Assembly: GCA_028281165.1 (NCBI GenBank)
Contig: JANQKI010000266.1
Location: 17,266 to 81,265, forward strand
Source of the DNA: Opitutaceae bacterium
Lineage (GTDB): Bacteria; Verrucomicrobiota; Verrucomicrobiia; Opitutales; Opitutaceae
Direction of reading: 5' to 3'
Length of the DNA stretch: 64,000 nucleotides
Part shown: piece after piece, positions 63,152-64,000 of the stretch
How the letters are laid out: the number at the start of each line of letters is the position of its first letter
How positions within the stretch are numbered: position 1 is the stretch's first letter
The notes under the pieces: generated by a model
What the model was told of the DNA's origin: nothing
The model's input: the letters and a program-made list of their open reading frames with translations, nothing else
Database searches by the model: none
Translations under genes and position numbers: made by a program

Positions 63152-64000
63152 TCACTCTTCCAGACCAATCTTTTCTAGAATGCGCTGCAGGTCGTCATTG
63201 CCAGCGTAATCGATCAGAATGCGCCCTTTCTTGGGGCTATGTTTTAGAGAAACATTGGTATTCAGGAAAGAGGTCATCCGCTTCTCGATATCGGTAATGG
63301 CCGCGGCTTCGCTTTCAGGAATCTGGCGAGAGGCGCTTGATTTCGATTTGCCTGACTTGCGAAGCGAAATAATGAGCGATTCGGCCGCTCGAACGCTGTG
63401 ACCATCCTCAATGATGCGGCGAGCGAGCAGTGTTTGTTCGTCTTTTTCCTCTAAGCCAAGCAGGACTTTGGCATGCCCCGAAGAAAGCAAACCAGACGAG
63501 AGGTAGCCCTTTATCTCCTCGGGAAGCGAAAGCAGTCTGAGGGAGTTGGCAATCGTCGCCCGCCCTTTTCCAACGCGTTCGGCAACCTGCTCTTGGGTTA
63601 GATCGAAATCGCCGATGAGGCTGGCATAACCCATGGCCTCTTCAATGGGGTTTAAACTCTCGCGTTGCAGGTTTTCGATGAGAGCCATCGAAGCGGACGA
63701 GGCGTCACCCGCCTCGATAATGCGAGCAGGAATTTTAGAATGCTTCAGCAGTTTGAAAGCCCGCCAGCGGCGTTCTCCGGCAATGAGCTGATAAACTTCA
63801 TCAGCCTGCCTAACGACGATTGGCTGAATCAGACCCTCACTCTGAATGCTCTCGGCGAGATCGTTCAGTTGGCTCTCATCAAAATCTCTTCTTGGCTGGT
63901 AAGGATTGGGCTCGATTCTAGAAACAGGGATTTCCAAAAAATCAGGCCGTTTTTCCTGCACAGGAAATGCTGCCTTGGAATCGGTTGCTTTAGCGGATTT
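63152..64000 (-). CDS. parB: Chromosome partitioning protein ParB (5' end off the right edge)
   Basis: The frame is open to the window edge, so the true start lies beyond 64000; a GTG at 63961 is within the coding region. The visible part has the ParB/Srx CTPase domain (ISVSRIEPNPYQPRRDFDESQLNDLAESI-like start, GLIQPIVVRQ, YQLIAGERRWRAFK), ALIENLQRESLNPIEEA and the helix-turn-helix LTQEQVAERVGKGRATIANSLRLLSLP that binds parS. The C-terminal dimerisation segment ends in DYAGNDDLQRILEKIGLEE. parA is expected upstream, outside the window. Confidence 0.93.
   Translation of the reverse strand, partial: KSAKATDSKAAFPVQEKRPDFLEIPVSRIEPNPYQPRRDFDESQLNDLAESIQSEGLIQPIVVRQADEVYQLIAGERRWRAFKLLKHSKIPARIIEAGDASSASMALIENLQRESLNPIEEAMGYASLIGDFDLTQEQVAERVGKGRATIANSLRLLSLPEEIKGYLSSGLLSSGHAKVLLGLEEKDEQTLLARRIIEDGHSVRAAESLIISLRKSGKSKSSASRQIPESEAAAITDIEKRMTSFLNTNVSLKHSPKKGRILIDYAGNDDLQRILEKIGLEE

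Noticed and set aside
1..64000. CRISPR arrays, tRNA and rRNA genes, transposases or integrases
   Set aside because: None was found by reading; lysine-rich and Asn-rich repeats are coding low-complexity tracts, and the island has no recognisable recombinase.

Overview
The window looks like a chromosomal segment of a Gram-negative bacterium of the Verrucomicrobiota, probably a marine Opitutales/Puniceicoccales-type organism. This is an inference from gene content: alternative complex III, a complete type II secretion operon, LpxI, a fused LplT-Aas protein, a MamK-like actin, a lysine-rich histone-like protein and stand-alone CstA. No rRNA, tRNA or CRISPR array was seen. Most of the window is dense, moderate-GC core genome. 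The 6.7-17.5 kb stretch is clearly more AT-rich, has long gaps and carries unfamiliar genes.

Layout. 1-3.7 kb: start of an alternative complex III operon (small membrane protein, ActA, ActB; ActB runs off the left edge). 3.9-5.8 kb: LolD-like ATPase and FtsX-type permease. 5.9-6.5 kb: VapBC toxin-antitoxin pair with a palindromic operator in its promoter. 6.58-17.68 kb: an apparent genomic island bounded by a 149-bp direct repeat. The right copy is the 3' end of the intact gspF. The left copy is a detached gspF 3' end that differs at nine positions, all synonymous. Cargo: TlpA-like thioredoxin, an exported protein of unknown family, a Cys/Trp-rich exported peptide, a MauE/DoxX-like membrane protein, an O-antigen-ligase/Wzy-like protein, a membrane protein with a transglutaminase-like domain, and a very large exported CBM9-like plus serine-hydrolase protein.

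17.5-28.4 kb: type II secretion operon on the minus strand, order gspG-H-I-J-K-L-M-D-C-like-E-F. 28.7-30.5 kb: a divergent pair, a conserved unknown and a MamK/MreB-like actin. 30.8-33.9 kb: NarL-type response regulator and a hybrid histidine kinase. 33.9-38.4 kb (minus): family-4-like uracil-DNA glycosylase, then riboflavin synthase, a catalytically dead HtrA-like protein and an active HtrA lipoprotein. 38.4-43.7 kb (plus): leuS, lpxI, a DUF151 nuclease-family protein, dus. 43.8-48.1 kb (minus): SufT, SppA, CstA. 48.4-56.4 kb: a conserved unknown, cupin, two-domain PPK2, xylulokinase, an RHH/histone H1-like protein and a MalK/UgpC-type ATPase. 56.5-64 kb (minus): LplT-Aas fusion, sigma-54 activator, LolA-like periplasmic protein, SecG, ParB (5' end off the right edge).

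The most interesting part is the island. Its genes suggest an envelope system in which a disulfide-rich secreted peptide is oxidised or reduced by TlpA/MauE partners, and perhaps glycosylated or ligated by the O-antigen-ligase-like protein. That functional link is a hypothesis from co-location; the island boundaries are read directly from the sequence. All starts, motifs and repeats were found by reading, without database searches.
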